Source: Aurantimonas sp. 22II-16-19i
GTDB lineage: Bacteria; Pseudomonadota; Alphaproteobacteria; Rhizobiales; Rhizobiaceae
Assembly: GCF_002088275.1 (NCBI RefSeq)
Contig: NZ_AQQS01000002.1
Coordinates: 1 to 64,000 of the forward strand
Length of the DNA stretch: 64,000 bases
Direction of reading: 5' to 3'
The notes beneath the pieces are model-generated. The model made no database searches and was not told where the DNA came from. It saw nothing but the letters and a program-made list of their open reading frames with translations. Positions 18,602 to 26,478 of the stretch are shown one piece after another. Position numbers and translations under genes: made by a program. Numbering within the stretch: the stretch's first letter is position 1; each line of letters opens with the position of its first letter.

Positions 18602-19087
18602 ATGTCGTTTGCAATGTCGCGAGACAGGATGGTTTCAACCGGGGAGCGTGGCGGCGAACCGCCGGAGCGCGGGAAGGGGGCAACCTCCGGCGCCCGTCGC
18701 TCGGCCGATTGCGAGCGCTGCGGCGACCGGCGGGACCGGATGGCCGCGGCCGCCTGCCGGCTCGCCCAGGAGATCGCCGGCCTCGGCTTCGACGTTCCGG
18801 TATCCGAGATCCGCCGGCCCAGCCGGGCCGCCAGCCGGTCCTGCGACGCGCGGCACGTCGCCATGTATCTCGCCCACACGACCTTCCAGATCTCCCTGAC
18901 CAGGATGGCGCTCGCCTTCGGACGCGAACGCACCAGCATCGCCCATGCCGTCCGCCGGATCGAGGACTGGCGCGACGACGAGGCCTTCGACCGGATGCTG
19001 GAGCGGCTGGAGGGCCTGGCGGTTGCCGCCTGCCACGTCATCGACACCGGCCTTGGCGCCGATGTCGCGCCGGAGGACCGTCAATGA
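18602..19087 (+). CDS. DnaA domain IV-like DNA-binding protein
   Basis: A 161-residue protein. Residues about 65-125 match the C-terminal DNA-binding domain IV of DnaA: the pattern A-R-H-V-A-M-Y-L-A-H, then I-S-L-T-R-M-A-L-A-F-G-R-E-R-T-S-I-A-H-A, in two segments, including the signature helix that contacts the DnaA box. The AAA+ ATPase part of DnaA is absent, so it cannot open origins by itself; it may bind DnaA-box-like sites as a regulator. The N-terminal 60 residues are low-complexity with C-E-R-C. It overlaps the DUF6456 gene by ATGA, a pairing I believe is conserved in Hyphomicrobiales. Confidence 0.8.
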   Translation: MSFAMSRDRMVSTGERGGEPPERGKGATSGARRSADCERCGDRRDRMAAAACRLAQEIAGLGFDVPVSEIRRPSRAASRSCDARHVAMYLAHTTFQISLTRMALAFGRERTSIAHAVRRIEDWRDDEAFDRMLERLEGLAVAACHVIDTGLGADVAPEDRQ

Positions 19088-19587
19088 GCGGGCGGCCGGG
19101 CTTCAACGAGGAGGAGACGCCGCTGACGCGGCTGGCAACGCGGCGCGGGCGCGGCGGCGAGCCGTTCCTCTCGGCGGCGGAGGCGATGGCCGGCGAGCGC
19201 ATCCGCGCCGACTTCACCCGCGCCCAGATGACGCCGTCGATCGGCCAACGCTGGGACGCCATGCCGCGGGCGCCCCGCCATGGAGGCTCCCACGATCTCT
19301 CCGACACGGCGATCGACGCGAAGCGGCGGGTCTCGGAGGCGTGCACGGCCATCGGGCCGGAGCTGTCCGGCCTCGTCCTCGACGTCTGCTGCTTCCTGAA
19401 GGGGCTGGAGACGGTGGAGCGGGAACGCCAGTGGCCGGCCCGCTCGGCCAAGCTCCTCCTGAAGACGGGGCTGGCGATTTTGGCGCGGCACTACGGCTTC
19501 GACCGGGAGGGCCAGAGCCGGGAGGGCCGAATCCGCCGCTGGCGGGCGCCGAAGGATGCGGCGGACGAGGATGGCGGCAGGGCCTGA
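19084..19587 (+). CDS. DUF6456 domain protein
   Basis: A 167-residue protein. The conserved C-terminal region (about 85-155: A-K-R-R-V-S-E-A-C-T-A-I-G-P-E-L, then D-V-C-C-F-L-K-G-L-E and K-L-L-L-K-T-G-L-A-I-L-A-R-H-Y-G) matches my memory of DUF6456, a family restricted to alphaproteobacteria. The N-terminal half resembles a conserved linker with the T-P-L-x-R-L motif. The start overlaps the stop of the DnaA-domain gene, so the two products are probably made together and may act as a complex; function unknown. Confidence 0.8.
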   Translation: MSGRPGFNEEETPLTRLATRRGRGGEPFLSAAEAMAGERIRADFTRAQMTPSIGQRWDAMPRAPRHGGSHDLSDTAIDAKRRVSEACTAIGPELSGLVLDVCCFLKGLETVERERQWPARSAKLLLKTGLAILARHYGFDREGQSREGRIRRWRAPKDAADEDGGRA

Positions 19588-19654
19588 GCAGAGGCCCTTC
19601 GCCTGCGACGTCATCAAGGCGGTGCGGCGGGGAGCGCCTGCGAAGCGGCCGGCG

Positions 19655-20074
19655 TCAGGCGGCGGCGGCCTCGCGGGCGTCGTGCTTGATCCGCGCCACC
19701 ATGGACCTGAGGCCGTTGGAGCGCTGCGGCGTCAGATGGTCCTGGAGCCCGAGCCGCCCGAACAGTGCTTCGGCGTCGGTCGCCTCGATCTCGGCCGGGG
19801 TGCGGCCGGAAAACAAAGCGAGCGCGATGGCGACGAGGCCCTTGACGATGTGCGCGTCGGAATCGCCACGAAAGGACAGATGCGGCGGGCGGGCGTCGTC
19901 GCTTTCGCTGATCAGCCAGACCTGGCTGACGCAGCCGCGCACCTTGGTCGCCTCGGTCATCTCGTCGGGGCCGAGATCGGGCAGCGCCCGGCCGAGCTCG
20001 ATGAGGTAGCGATAGCGGTCTTCCCAGTCGTCGAGAAGCTCGAAATCCGCGATGATCTCGTCGATCGTCTGCAT
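19655..20074 (-). CDS. sufE: SufE family cysteine desulfurase activator
   Basis: A 139-residue protein that accepts sulfur from SufS for Fe-S cluster assembly. The N-terminal T-I-D-E-I-I-A-D-F and W-E-D-R-Y-R-Y-L-I-E-L-G blocks and the active-site cysteine C48 in V-R-G-C-V-S-Q-V-W are all there. I chose the ATG at 20074 with a GGAG site; a start at 20092 would add six residues. It is not next to other suf genes here. Confidence 0.93.
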   Translation of the reverse strand: MQTIDEIIADFELLDDWEDRYRYLIELGRALPDLGPDEMTEATKVRGCVSQVWLISESDDARPPHLSFRGDSDAHIVKGLVAIALALFSGRTPAEIEATDAEALFGRLGLQDHLTPQRSNGLRSMVARIKHDAREAAAA

Positions 20075-20211
20075 GGCCGGTCTCCGGGACATCGTTCACT
20101 CTGGCGGCAGCGGTTCCGGCGCGCGTCCGTCCCGTTCCCGTCGTCGTATCCAGGGCCGCGCGGGGCGCCGCCGATGGCTCGGCGGACATATAGGTGATGA
20201 GATCGCGCCTG

Positions 20212-20853
20212 TCAGCCGCGGGGGGCGGGCGCCGGCACCGGCACGGTCGCGACCATTCGGCGCGACGTCACCGGAGCCGCCGGCAGCGGCCGAGCCCCGG
20301 CGGTCGCCAGCGCGGCGAGGCTGGGCGTCATGGGCGAGCGGGGCCGGGCGGCCAGCGTATCCTGGGCGCGGTCGGCGGGGATCGCGACGGTCTCGGGCGC
20401 GGGACCGGGAACGGTGGGCCTGCCGAGCGGGATCGCCGCGGTGGTGATCCTGTCGGCGCGTGCCGCCGCCTCGTCCCGGGCCTTCGCGGCCGGGACGGCG
20501 GCCTGCGGCAGGGGCTGCGGCCGGGATTGCGGCGCCGCGTCCTGCGAGGCCACGGCCTGCGGCGTCTCCGGTTCGTCCCGGCGGCGCTTCGACACGGCAT
20601 CGTCGACGAAGTCGTAGGCGAGGGCCAGGCCGTCGCTCACCCGCTCGCCGGCAAAGCGGGCGACGTCGCCGCCGGCGGCGCAGGCCGACGGCGCCCTGTC
20701 GCAGAAGCTCGACAGATCCGACATCGCCGCCTGCGCCCCATAGAGCACCGCGAAGAGGTTGATCTCCGGCTCGCCGTCGCGGCTCGTGCCGCCCGGCACC
20801 AGCATGGCGATGAGGCCCAGAAAGAAGGCCATCTTGATGACGAAGCGAATCAT
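20212..20853 (-). CDS. DUF5330-type membrane-anchored protein
   Basis: A 213-residue protein starting with a transmembrane segment (residues about 4-20, I-R-F-V-I-K-M-A-F-F-L-G-L), then the conserved block D-L-S-S-F-C-D-R-A-P-S-A-C that matches DUF5330, including its two cysteines. The C-terminal 110 residues are Pro/Ala-rich low complexity, likely a flexible periplasmic tail. Found in many Hyphomicrobiales; function unknown. Divergent from the DivJ-like kinase, with a 398-bp shared upstream region. Confidence 0.75.
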   Translation of the reverse strand: MIRFVIKMAFFLGLIAMLVPGGTSRDGEPEINLFAVLYGAQAAMSDLSSFCDRAPSACAAGGDVARFAGERVSDGLALAYDFVDDAVSKRRRDEPETPQAVASQDAAPQSRPQPLPQAAVPAAKARDEAAARADRITTAAIPLGRPTVPGPAPETVAIPADRAQDTLAARPRSPMTPSLAALATAGARPLPAAPVTSRRMVATVPVPAPAPRG

Positions 20854-21251
20854 CGCTCTATCCCCGTCCCGTTCGCTCGCGCCGCGATCCACCTCTTTCG
20901 CAGTCGCGGCCTCATTGCTGGCCACATTGGCAGGCGGCCCGGAACATCACGTTGAAACTGCGATGAAAATTTTAGCGAAATGGGATCGATTCGCCGCATT
21001 GCGGTGCGGCCCGACTCCGGCATCCGCCGATCGAGCGCATGGTTGCCATTCGTTAACCATGTTCGCAGCCGCCGATCGTAGGGAAGCGGTAGTTTTCTGG
21101 GGATGGCACGCCTCGCGCCAACTGCCGGGCGATTGGTTTATGGCTTCCTTAATGCGCCCCCGGCATGATCCTGAAAGTCGGTTCGGGAGACTTCGAGACG
21201 GAGCCTCCCCGCCCGGCGCGACAGATGATCTGCCAGGGTGAGTGATCAAGC
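20854..21251. other. Divergent upstream region with CtrA-like half site
   Basis: A 398-bp gene-free region between the DUF5330 gene and the kinase gene. It contains TTAACCAT at 21053-21060, the half-site form recognised by the cell-cycle regulator CtrA in Caulobacter relatives, and an A/T-rich patch near 20960-20985. GCATGATC at 21163 followed by degenerate inverted repeats may be a decayed relative of the repeat at 16449. No open frame here looks coding. Confidence 0.45.
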
Positions 21252-23090
21252 ATGAGGCAAGCGTCGAAGCGTCCCAAGGACACCGGTTTGCGTGTTCCCC
21301 AGGGCGCCGCCCGCTTCCTGAACCTGCGGCTCGAAGAATTCGTCGCTCCCTCGGTCACGGGAGGCGGCGAGCGCCGCTTTCAGGCTTTTCTGCTGCGCAT
21401 CCTGCTGGTCTGTGCCCTCGGCGCCGCCCTGTGCTTTCCCTTGTTCCTCGTCGCCGGCTCGTCGGCCCCGGTCACCGCCTTCCCGCTGATCCTCGCTGCG
21501 GTCGCGCTGGCCTCGGCGGCCTGGCTGTCGATCGCCGGCGGCGCCGACGTCGTGCTCTGGCTCTGGGGCTCGATCGTATCCGTCGCCCTGACGATCGTCT
21601 CGCTGCAGGCGGCCGGCATCAGCGAACTCGTCCTCTGCGCGCTCGCCCTGATCCCCCTCGAGGCCGCGGTCGCCGGGCGCATGCGCCTCGCCGGCGGGCT
21701 CGCGGCAGTCTCGCTCGCCTGCGGCATGCTCCTCGCCTTGACTGCGGCCGGCACGCCCGGGATCACGCCCGGCGACGTCGCGCTTTGTCTCCTCGCCGTG
21801 TTCTACGGCCTGCGGCTGGCGGGTCGCATGCGCGACGGCACCAGTGCCGGCGCGGCGGGCGCGGACAACGACGCCGCATGGGACGAGCGGCAGGCGCGCC
21901 GCCAGGCGGCCGAGGACTTCCGCGCCCTGACCTTCGAGATCGCCCATACCGGTCGGATCGCCTACACCTCCAGCCGGGCGGCGGACGAGATCGCCGGTCC
22001 CGACGGGGACTGCGCCGGGCGCCTGTTCGGGGAACTCTGCCATGTCGCCGACCGTCTCGTCGTCATGCAGGCCATCGATGCCGCCCGCACGGATGCCGAG
22101 CCCGTCGCGTTCGAGGCGCGCCTGAAGGTCGCCGACGGCGGTTTTGGCGGCTTCCGCCTGACGGTTCGCCACCTGCGGCCGCTGGACGGCGGCAGCGACC
22201 GCGACGTCTGCGTCGTCGCCGAGCCCCTGTCGGCGAGCGGCTTCGGCGAGAGCTGCACGGCCGAGGATCTGGAGGCGGCACGCGAGGCATCGGCCGCCAA
22301 GAGCCGGTTCCTGGCGACGGTCAGCCACGAGCTGCGCACCCCGCTCAATGCCATCATCGGCTTCTCCGACGTGCTCGACCAGGAGTATTTCGGCGGCTTC
22401 GAGAGCACCAAGCAGAAGGAATATGTCGGGCTGATCCGCCAGTCGGGCAGCCATCTCCTGTCGATCGTCAACACCCTGCTCGACGTGTCGAAGATCGAGG
22501 CGGGCCGCTACGAGCTCGACCCGGAGAGCTTCGACGTCTCGACGCTGATGGTCGAGATCGGCGATCTGATGCGCGAGGAGGCGCGGCGCAAGGGCCTGCG
22601 CGTCGACGTCAGGCCGGCCGGCAGCCTCGAACTCGTCGCCGATCGCCAGGCCTGCCACCAGATCCTGCTCAATCTCGTCGCCAATGCGGTGAAATTCACC
22701 GAGACCGGCGCCGTCACGCTGGAGAGCCGGGTGCGCGACGGGTTCTGCGAACTTCTCGTCAGCGACACCGGCATCGGCATCGCCGCGGCCGATCTCGGCC
22801 GGCTCGGCATGCCCTTCGTCCAGCTTTCGTCGGGCCTGTCCCGGCGCTATCACGGCACCGGCCTCGGCCTTTCCCTGGTCAAGGGCCTTGCCGAACTGCA
22901 CGGCGGCGCCATGACCGTCGAGAGCCAGCCGGGGATCGGCACCCTGGTGACGATCCGCCTGCCGGTGGATGGTCCCGCCGCCGCTCCCGCCATTTCCGAT
23001 GACACTCCCGAAAACATTGTCGCGTTGAGAGATGCCCGCAGCAAAACGAATCCCCAAGCGCAAGACCGCGAAACGAGGCGCTCCGCCTGA
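21252..23090 (+). CDS. Membrane sensor histidine kinase, DivJ-like
   Basis: A 612-residue kinase. Five to six transmembrane helices span about residues 46-190, then a PAS-like region (about 215-325), the HisKA helix with H359 in A-T-V-S-H-E-L-R-T-P, and an HATPase domain with N-L-V-A-N-A-V-K-F-T, D-T-G-I-G-I and the G-T-G-L-G-L loop. The segment I-I-G-F-S-D-V-L-D-Q-E-Y-F-G after the His is characteristic of the DivJ/PleC group that controls DivK in the alphaproteobacterial cell cycle. The six-helix input domain fits DivJ better than PleC or PdhS. Its 3' end overlaps the next gene by 59 bases in another frame. Confidence 0.85.
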   Translation: MRQASKRPKDTGLRVPQGAARFLNLRLEEFVAPSVTGGGERRFQAFLLRILLVCALGAALCFPLFLVAGSSAPVTAFPLILAAVALASAAWLSIAGGADVVLWLWGSIVSVALTIVSLQAAGISELVLCALALIPLEAAVAGRMRLAGGLAAVSLACGMLLALTAAGTPGITPGDVALCLLAVFYGLRLAGRMRDGTSAGAAGADNDAAWDERQARRQAAEDFRALTFEIAHTGRIAYTSSRAADEIAGPDGDCAGRLFGELCHVADRLVVMQAIDAARTDAEPVAFEARLKVADGGFGGFRLTVRHLRPLDGGSDRDVCVVAEPLSASGFGESCTAEDLEAAREASAAKSRFLATVSHELRTPLNAIIGFSDVLDQEYFGGFESTKQKEYVGLIRQSGSHLLSIVNTLLDVSKIEAGRYELDPESFDVSTLMVEIGDLMREEARRKGLRVDVRPAGSLELVADRQACHQILLNLVANAVKFTETGAVTLESRVRDGFCELLVSDTGIGIAAADLGRLGMPFVQLSSGLSRRYHGTGLGLSLVKGLAELHGGAMTVESQPGIGTLVTIRLPVDGPAAAPAISDDTPENIVALRDARSKTNPQAQDRETRRSA

Positions 23091-23772
23091 GGGCGTTCTC
23101 GACGTGGTGGCCGCGATGTCGATGCGGGGAGCCAAGAGCTTCCTGCGCCTCGTCGCGCGCCATCCGGCGTTGTCGACGGGGATCGCCGCCTTCGGCGTGA
23201 TCGTCATCAGCGTGTCGGTCAACGGCCTCTACGAGCAGCAGGGCCGTCATCCCAATCCGATGCTGGTCACGCGTGCCATTCCCGCTGCCGGCGCGCAGGC
23301 GCCCAGCGCTGGCCGGTCGCAGACGCCGGATCCGGCACGCTTCGCCGAGGTGGCCGAGCCCGCGGCTCCCGGCACGGCCGCTCCCGCGGCGACCGATGCG
23401 GCCGAGGCGGCCGCCCCGGTCGAGATCGACAACATCCCGGCGCCCGCGCCGCGCCCGCTGGAGCGGCCGGATCCGGAACAGACCGCCTCGATCGAGACCG
23501 GTGGCCGCGTCGCCGCGGTTCCGCAGCCGGCAGCGCCCCGCGGCGCTGCGGGCGAGGCGCGCTTCGCCGCCCTGAGCGAGGCCGAGCGGGTCAAGAAGAT
23601 CCAGGCGGCGCTGGCCTCGGCACAGGTCGCCGAGCTCAGCGTCGACGGCGTCCTCGGCGAGAAGACCCGGGCCGCGATCCGCACCTTCGAGGCGCTGGAG
23701 GGGATGGACGTCACCGGCACGCCGAACGAGAAGGTCCTCAAGCGGCTTGCCGCCATCGGCCTCGTGGACTAG
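23032..23772 (+). CDS. Membrane-anchored peptidoglycan-binding-domain protein
   Basis: A 246-residue protein: a basic cytoplasmic N-terminus, one membrane helix (about 47-64), a long Pro/Ala linker (about 80-180) and a C-terminal peptidoglycan-binding-like domain (about 185-245; V-K-K-I-Q-A-A-L, V-D-G-V-L-G-E-K-T-R-A-A-I-R-T-F-E). It probably anchors to or senses the cell wall. The gene begins inside the 3' end of the DivJ-like kinase gene and precedes DUF1491, an order I associate with Hyphomicrobiales, suggesting a link between cell cycle and envelope. Confidence 0.85.
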   Translation: MPAAKRIPKRKTAKRGAPPEGVLDVVAAMSMRGAKSFLRLVARHPALSTGIAAFGVIVISVSVNGLYEQQGRHPNPMLVTRAIPAAGAQAPSAGRSQTPDPARFAEVAEPAAPGTAAPAATDAAEAAAPVEIDNIPAPAPRPLERPDPEQTASIETGGRVAAVPQPAAPRGAAGEARFAALSEAERVKKIQAALASAQVAELSVDGVLGEKTRAAIRTFEALEGMDVTGTPNEKVLKRLAAIGLVD

Positions 23773-23782
23773 TCCCTGCAGG

Positions 23783-24115
23783 GTGCGGATCACCAGCGAA
23801 CTCTTCGTCTCCCAGCTCTCGCGCCGGCTGTTCATCGCCGGCGCCTTTGCGGCTGTCGTGCGTCGCGGCGCCGACGCGGCGGGTGCGGTCTTCGTCGTCG
23901 CGCGCTCCCGTGATGGAGCCCTGCGGCTGTTCGGCCCCGCCGTCCAGAGCCTGTCCGACGAGAGCGGCGCGCGGCGCTTCATGGAGGAGGCGGCCAGCGA
24001 CGAGGCGGCCCTCGATGCAAGGTTTCAGAAGGAAGCGCGCTTCGACCCGGACTTCTGGGTGATCGAGATCGAGACCGACACCCCGGAAGACTTCATCGAG
24101 ATCGTCGAGGGGTGA
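23783..24115 (+). CDS. DUF1491 family protein
   Basis: A 110-residue protein with a GTG start at 23783, ten bases after the previous stop. The pattern V-R-I-T-S-E-L-F-V, G-A-F-A-A-V-V-R-R-G-A-D-A-A-G-A-V-F-V and the C-terminal D-P-D-F-W-V-I-E-I-E matches DUF1491, an alphaproteobacterial family of unknown function. No signal or membrane segment. Likely the third gene of the kinase operon. Confidence 0.85.
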   Translation: MRITSELFVSQLSRRLFIAGAFAAVVRRGADAAGAVFVVARSRDGALRLFGPAVQSLSDESGARRFMEEAASDEAALDARFQKEARFDPDFWVIEIETDTPEDFIEIVEG

Positions 24116-24310
24116 GTTCGCGTGGCTGCGGCATCCTGCCATAGGGCCGGCCTTGCGCCCCCGTGGCCGTGGAGGTCTTCCGGATCGACTGGCGGGCTTC
24201 GGCCCGATCGGCCGTCGGCCTGAGGATGCGCGGCTGTGACCGCGCGGCGATCGAGCTGGGCCGGCATCACCGCCTTCCGCGCGAACCGCAGTTTCACCCG
24301 CTTCGCTGGT

Positions 24311-24859
24311 TCAGCGTCCGGACAGGATCGCGTCCGCGATGACGTCGGAAAGGTGATCGGCACGGCTGGCGAATGACGGCTGGTCGTGAAGCCACGCCAG
24401 CGCACTCACCAGGGCGAACAGGTCGGTGCCATCGATGTCGGTGCGGGCCTTGCCCTCGGCTTGAGCGCGCACCAGGAGTGCGGTGCCGGCGGCCTTCATC
24501 GAGACGCAGGAAGCGTGGAGGGCCGAGTCCGGCTCCGATATGGCAGCGACCATCGGGGCGATTGCACCCCTGTAGTTGTGCGTCACCGCCACGATCTCGC
24601 GCAGCCACGCCGCCAGGGCCTGTTCGGGCGAACTCGATCGCTGCAGTTCGTCCGCTCGTGCCGTGAGCCCGTCGAAGCTCTGGCGAAGGAGGGCTTCCAG
24701 CAGGGCCTCCCGTTTGGGAAAGTGGCGATAGAGCGTGCCGAGGCCGACGCCGGCCCGGCGGGCGATATCGCGCAATGACGCATCGCTGCCGCCTTCCCTC
24801 AAGACCTCTCGTGCGACGTTCAGAAGGTGATCGTAATTCTTTCGGGCGTCCGCTCTCAT
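24311..24859 (-). CDS. TetR family regulator of the divergent oxidoreductase pair
   Basis: A 182-residue repressor. The N-terminal HTH reads A-S-L-R-D-I-A-R-R-A-G-V-G-L-G-T-L-Y-R-H-F-P (residues about 27-50). Start at 24859 with GGAG five bases upstream. The C-terminal ligand domain is alpha-helical. It is divergent from a quinone-oxidoreductase-type gene, and a dyad at 24877-24912 overlaps the promoter of that gene, a classic repressor arrangement. The inducer is likely an electrophile, quinone or aromatic. Confidence 0.9.
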   Translation of the reverse strand: MRADARKNYDHLLNVAREVLREGGSDASLRDIARRAGVGLGTLYRHFPKREALLEALLRQSFDGLTARADELQRSSSPEQALAAWLREIVAVTHNYRGAIAPMVAAISEPDSALHASCVSMKAAGTALLVRAQAEGKARTDIDGTDLFALVSALAWLHDQPSFASRADHLSDVIADAILSGR

Positions 24860-24868
24860 CGGCTCCAC

Positions 24869-24912
24869 TTGACAAACGGAACACTGCTCCGGATATACGG
24901 AGCGCTGATCCG
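24869..24912 (+). promoter_or_regulatory. Promoter overlapped by a TetR-type operator dyad
   Basis: TTGACA (24869-24874), 17 bases, then GATATA (24892-24897) form a strong sigma-70-type promoter reading toward the oxidoreductase gene. The -10 hexamer sits exactly in the centre of an inverted repeat: GCTCCG (24886-24891) and CGGAGC (24898-24903) are perfect, and the arms extend to 15 bases each (24877-24891, 24898-24912) with 12 matches. Repressor bound here would block the -10. Confidence 0.75.
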
Positions 24913-24948
24913 TATCCAGATATACCAATCGTGATCAAGGTGGAAGCG

Positions 24949-25968
24949 ATGTCGACAGTGATGATGAAAGCGGTCCGGTTCCATGCGTTCGGCGGCCCGG
25001 AAGTGCTGGTCTACGAGGACGCTCCCAAACCCCTGCCGAGCCCGGGGGAGGTCCTCGTCCGGGTCCGCGCGGTCGGGCTCAACCCGCCAGACTGGTACCT
25101 GCGCGACGGTTACGGGATGCTGCCGCCCGAGTGGCGGCCGGAGGTTGCGTTTCCCGCCATTCCCGGGACGGACGTCTCCGGCATCGTCGAAGCGGTCGCT
25201 GGCGATGTCGAGGGCTTTGCAGCCGGTGACGAGGTTTATGCGATGGTTCGCTTTCCGGGTGGTCTTGCCGGTCAAAGCCGAGCCTATGCCGAATACGTCA
25301 CCGTGCCGGCCTCGGAAGTGGCGCTCAAGCCGGCCCGCATCGATCATGAGCACGCCGCAGGAGCGCCGATGTCGCTGCTGACCGCGTGGCAGTTCCTGGT
25401 CGATCCCGGACATGACGAGCCGAACCCGCTTCAGCCGAGACCGCACGAGCCGCTGCCGCTGGACGGCAGGACCGTCCTCGTCAACGGCGCCGCAGGCGGC
25501 GTCGGGCACTTCGCAGTGCAGATCGCCAAGCTGAAGGGAGCCCATGTCATCGCCGTGGCGTCGGGCAGGCACGAGACCCTCCTGCGCGGTCTGGGCACCG
25601 ACGATTTCGTCGACTACGCCAGGGCGGCTCCCGAGGACACGGTGCGTGGCATCGACCTCGTGATCGATACGGTCGGCGGACCGGACACGGGACGCTTCCT
25701 GCGCACGCTGAAGCGCGGGGGCGCGCTCTTCCCGGTGTTTCCGCTCGGCTTTGCCGGTGCCGATGAGGCCGAACGACTTGGCGTCACGGTCTCGACGACC
25801 CAGGTGCGGTCGAGCGGCGCGCAGCTGGCTGAGCTGGCGCGGTTCCTCGATGACGAGACAATCCGCGTCGTTATCGACAGCACCTACCGGCTCGCCGACG
25901 CACGCAAGGCGCATGAGCGCGCGGCGCAGGGGCACATCCAGGGCAAGATCATCCTCACCGTGGCCTGA
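24949..25968 (+). CDS. Quinone oxidoreductase-like NADP-dependent zinc-free alcohol dehydrogenase
   Basis: A 339-residue MDR-superfamily enzyme. The N-terminal GroES-like domain (P-G-E-V-L-V-R-V-R-A-V-G-L-N-P-P-D-W) is followed by a Rossmann domain with V-N-G-A-A-G-G-V-G-H at about 180, the NADP-binding AAGGVG form. No structural zinc cysteines. Such enzymes reduce quinones, enones or enals with NADPH. Its start at 24949 has a GGAAG site. It is followed after 12 bp by an ABM-family monooxygenase and is controlled by the divergent TetR gene. Confidence 0.9.
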   Translation: MSTVMMKAVRFHAFGGPEVLVYEDAPKPLPSPGEVLVRVRAVGLNPPDWYLRDGYGMLPPEWRPEVAFPAIPGTDVSGIVEAVAGDVEGFAAGDEVYAMVRFPGGLAGQSRAYAEYVTVPASEVALKPARIDHEHAAGAPMSLLTAWQFLVDPGHDEPNPLQPRPHEPLPLDGRTVLVNGAAGGVGHFAVQIAKLKGAHVIAVASGRHETLLRGLGTDDFVDYARAAPEDTVRGIDLVIDTVGGPDTGRFLRTLKRGGALFPVFPLGFAGADEAERLGVTVSTTQVRSSGAQLAELARFLDDETIRVVIDSTYRLADARKAHERAAQGHIQGKIILTVA

Positions 25969-25980
25969 GGTGGAGCGACG

Positions 25981-26283
25981 ATGATCATCTTGACCGGCTA
26001 CGTCCACATCGACCCGTGCGACGTCGGCGAGTTTTCCGCCGATGTCGAAGCTCTGGCTCGCGGCGCGAGAGCCCGCGCGGGATGCCTGTTCTATGCCGTC
26101 GCCCCGCAGGATGCGCCGGCCGGACGAATGCTGGTGGCGGAGCGCTGGCGGGACCAAAGCGCGCTGACGGCGCATCTCGAGGCCGCGGAGACCGCGGCGT
26201 TCGTCGCCCGATGGACGGGCCGGATGACGGCAGACATCCTGAAGTTCGATGCCGACAACGAACGCCGGCTGGCGGACGCGTGA
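25981..26283 (+). CDS. ABM-family putative quinol monooxygenase
   Basis: A 100-residue ferredoxin-like-fold protein of the antibiotic biosynthesis monooxygenase (ABM) family: I-L-T-G-Y-V-H-I-D at the start, G-C-L-F-Y-A-V-A, the conserved E-R-W-R-D (residues about 54-58) and A-H-L-E. YgiN-type members act on quinols. Pairing with a quinone-oxidoreductase-like enzyme suggests a small quinone redox or detoxification unit under TetR control. Confidence 0.88.
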   Translation: MIILTGYVHIDPCDVGEFSADVEALARGARARAGCLFYAVAPQDAPAGRMLVAERWRDQSALTAHLEAAETAAFVARWTGRMTADILKFDADNERRLADA

Positions 26284-26478
26284 GACCGTCGGCCCCGGTC
26301 TCCGTCCGGCGCCGAGGGGGCTAAGCCCAAGCGCCGCGCGGACCGCTGGCGTGAGCGGGCGGCGGGGCCGTCATGGGGGACGATCGGTCCGGCGAGCCGG
26401 CAGGCGGCTCCACAGGCCGGCGACCGTGTGAGGCTCGCGGCGTCCGGCAGCACTTCCCGCCAGCAGACGCGGCGACAC

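Noticed and set aside
21163-21200. Possible third copy of the GCATGATC repeat
   Set aside because: Only the first ~15 bases resemble the element; the matching second arm GATCATGC is missing.
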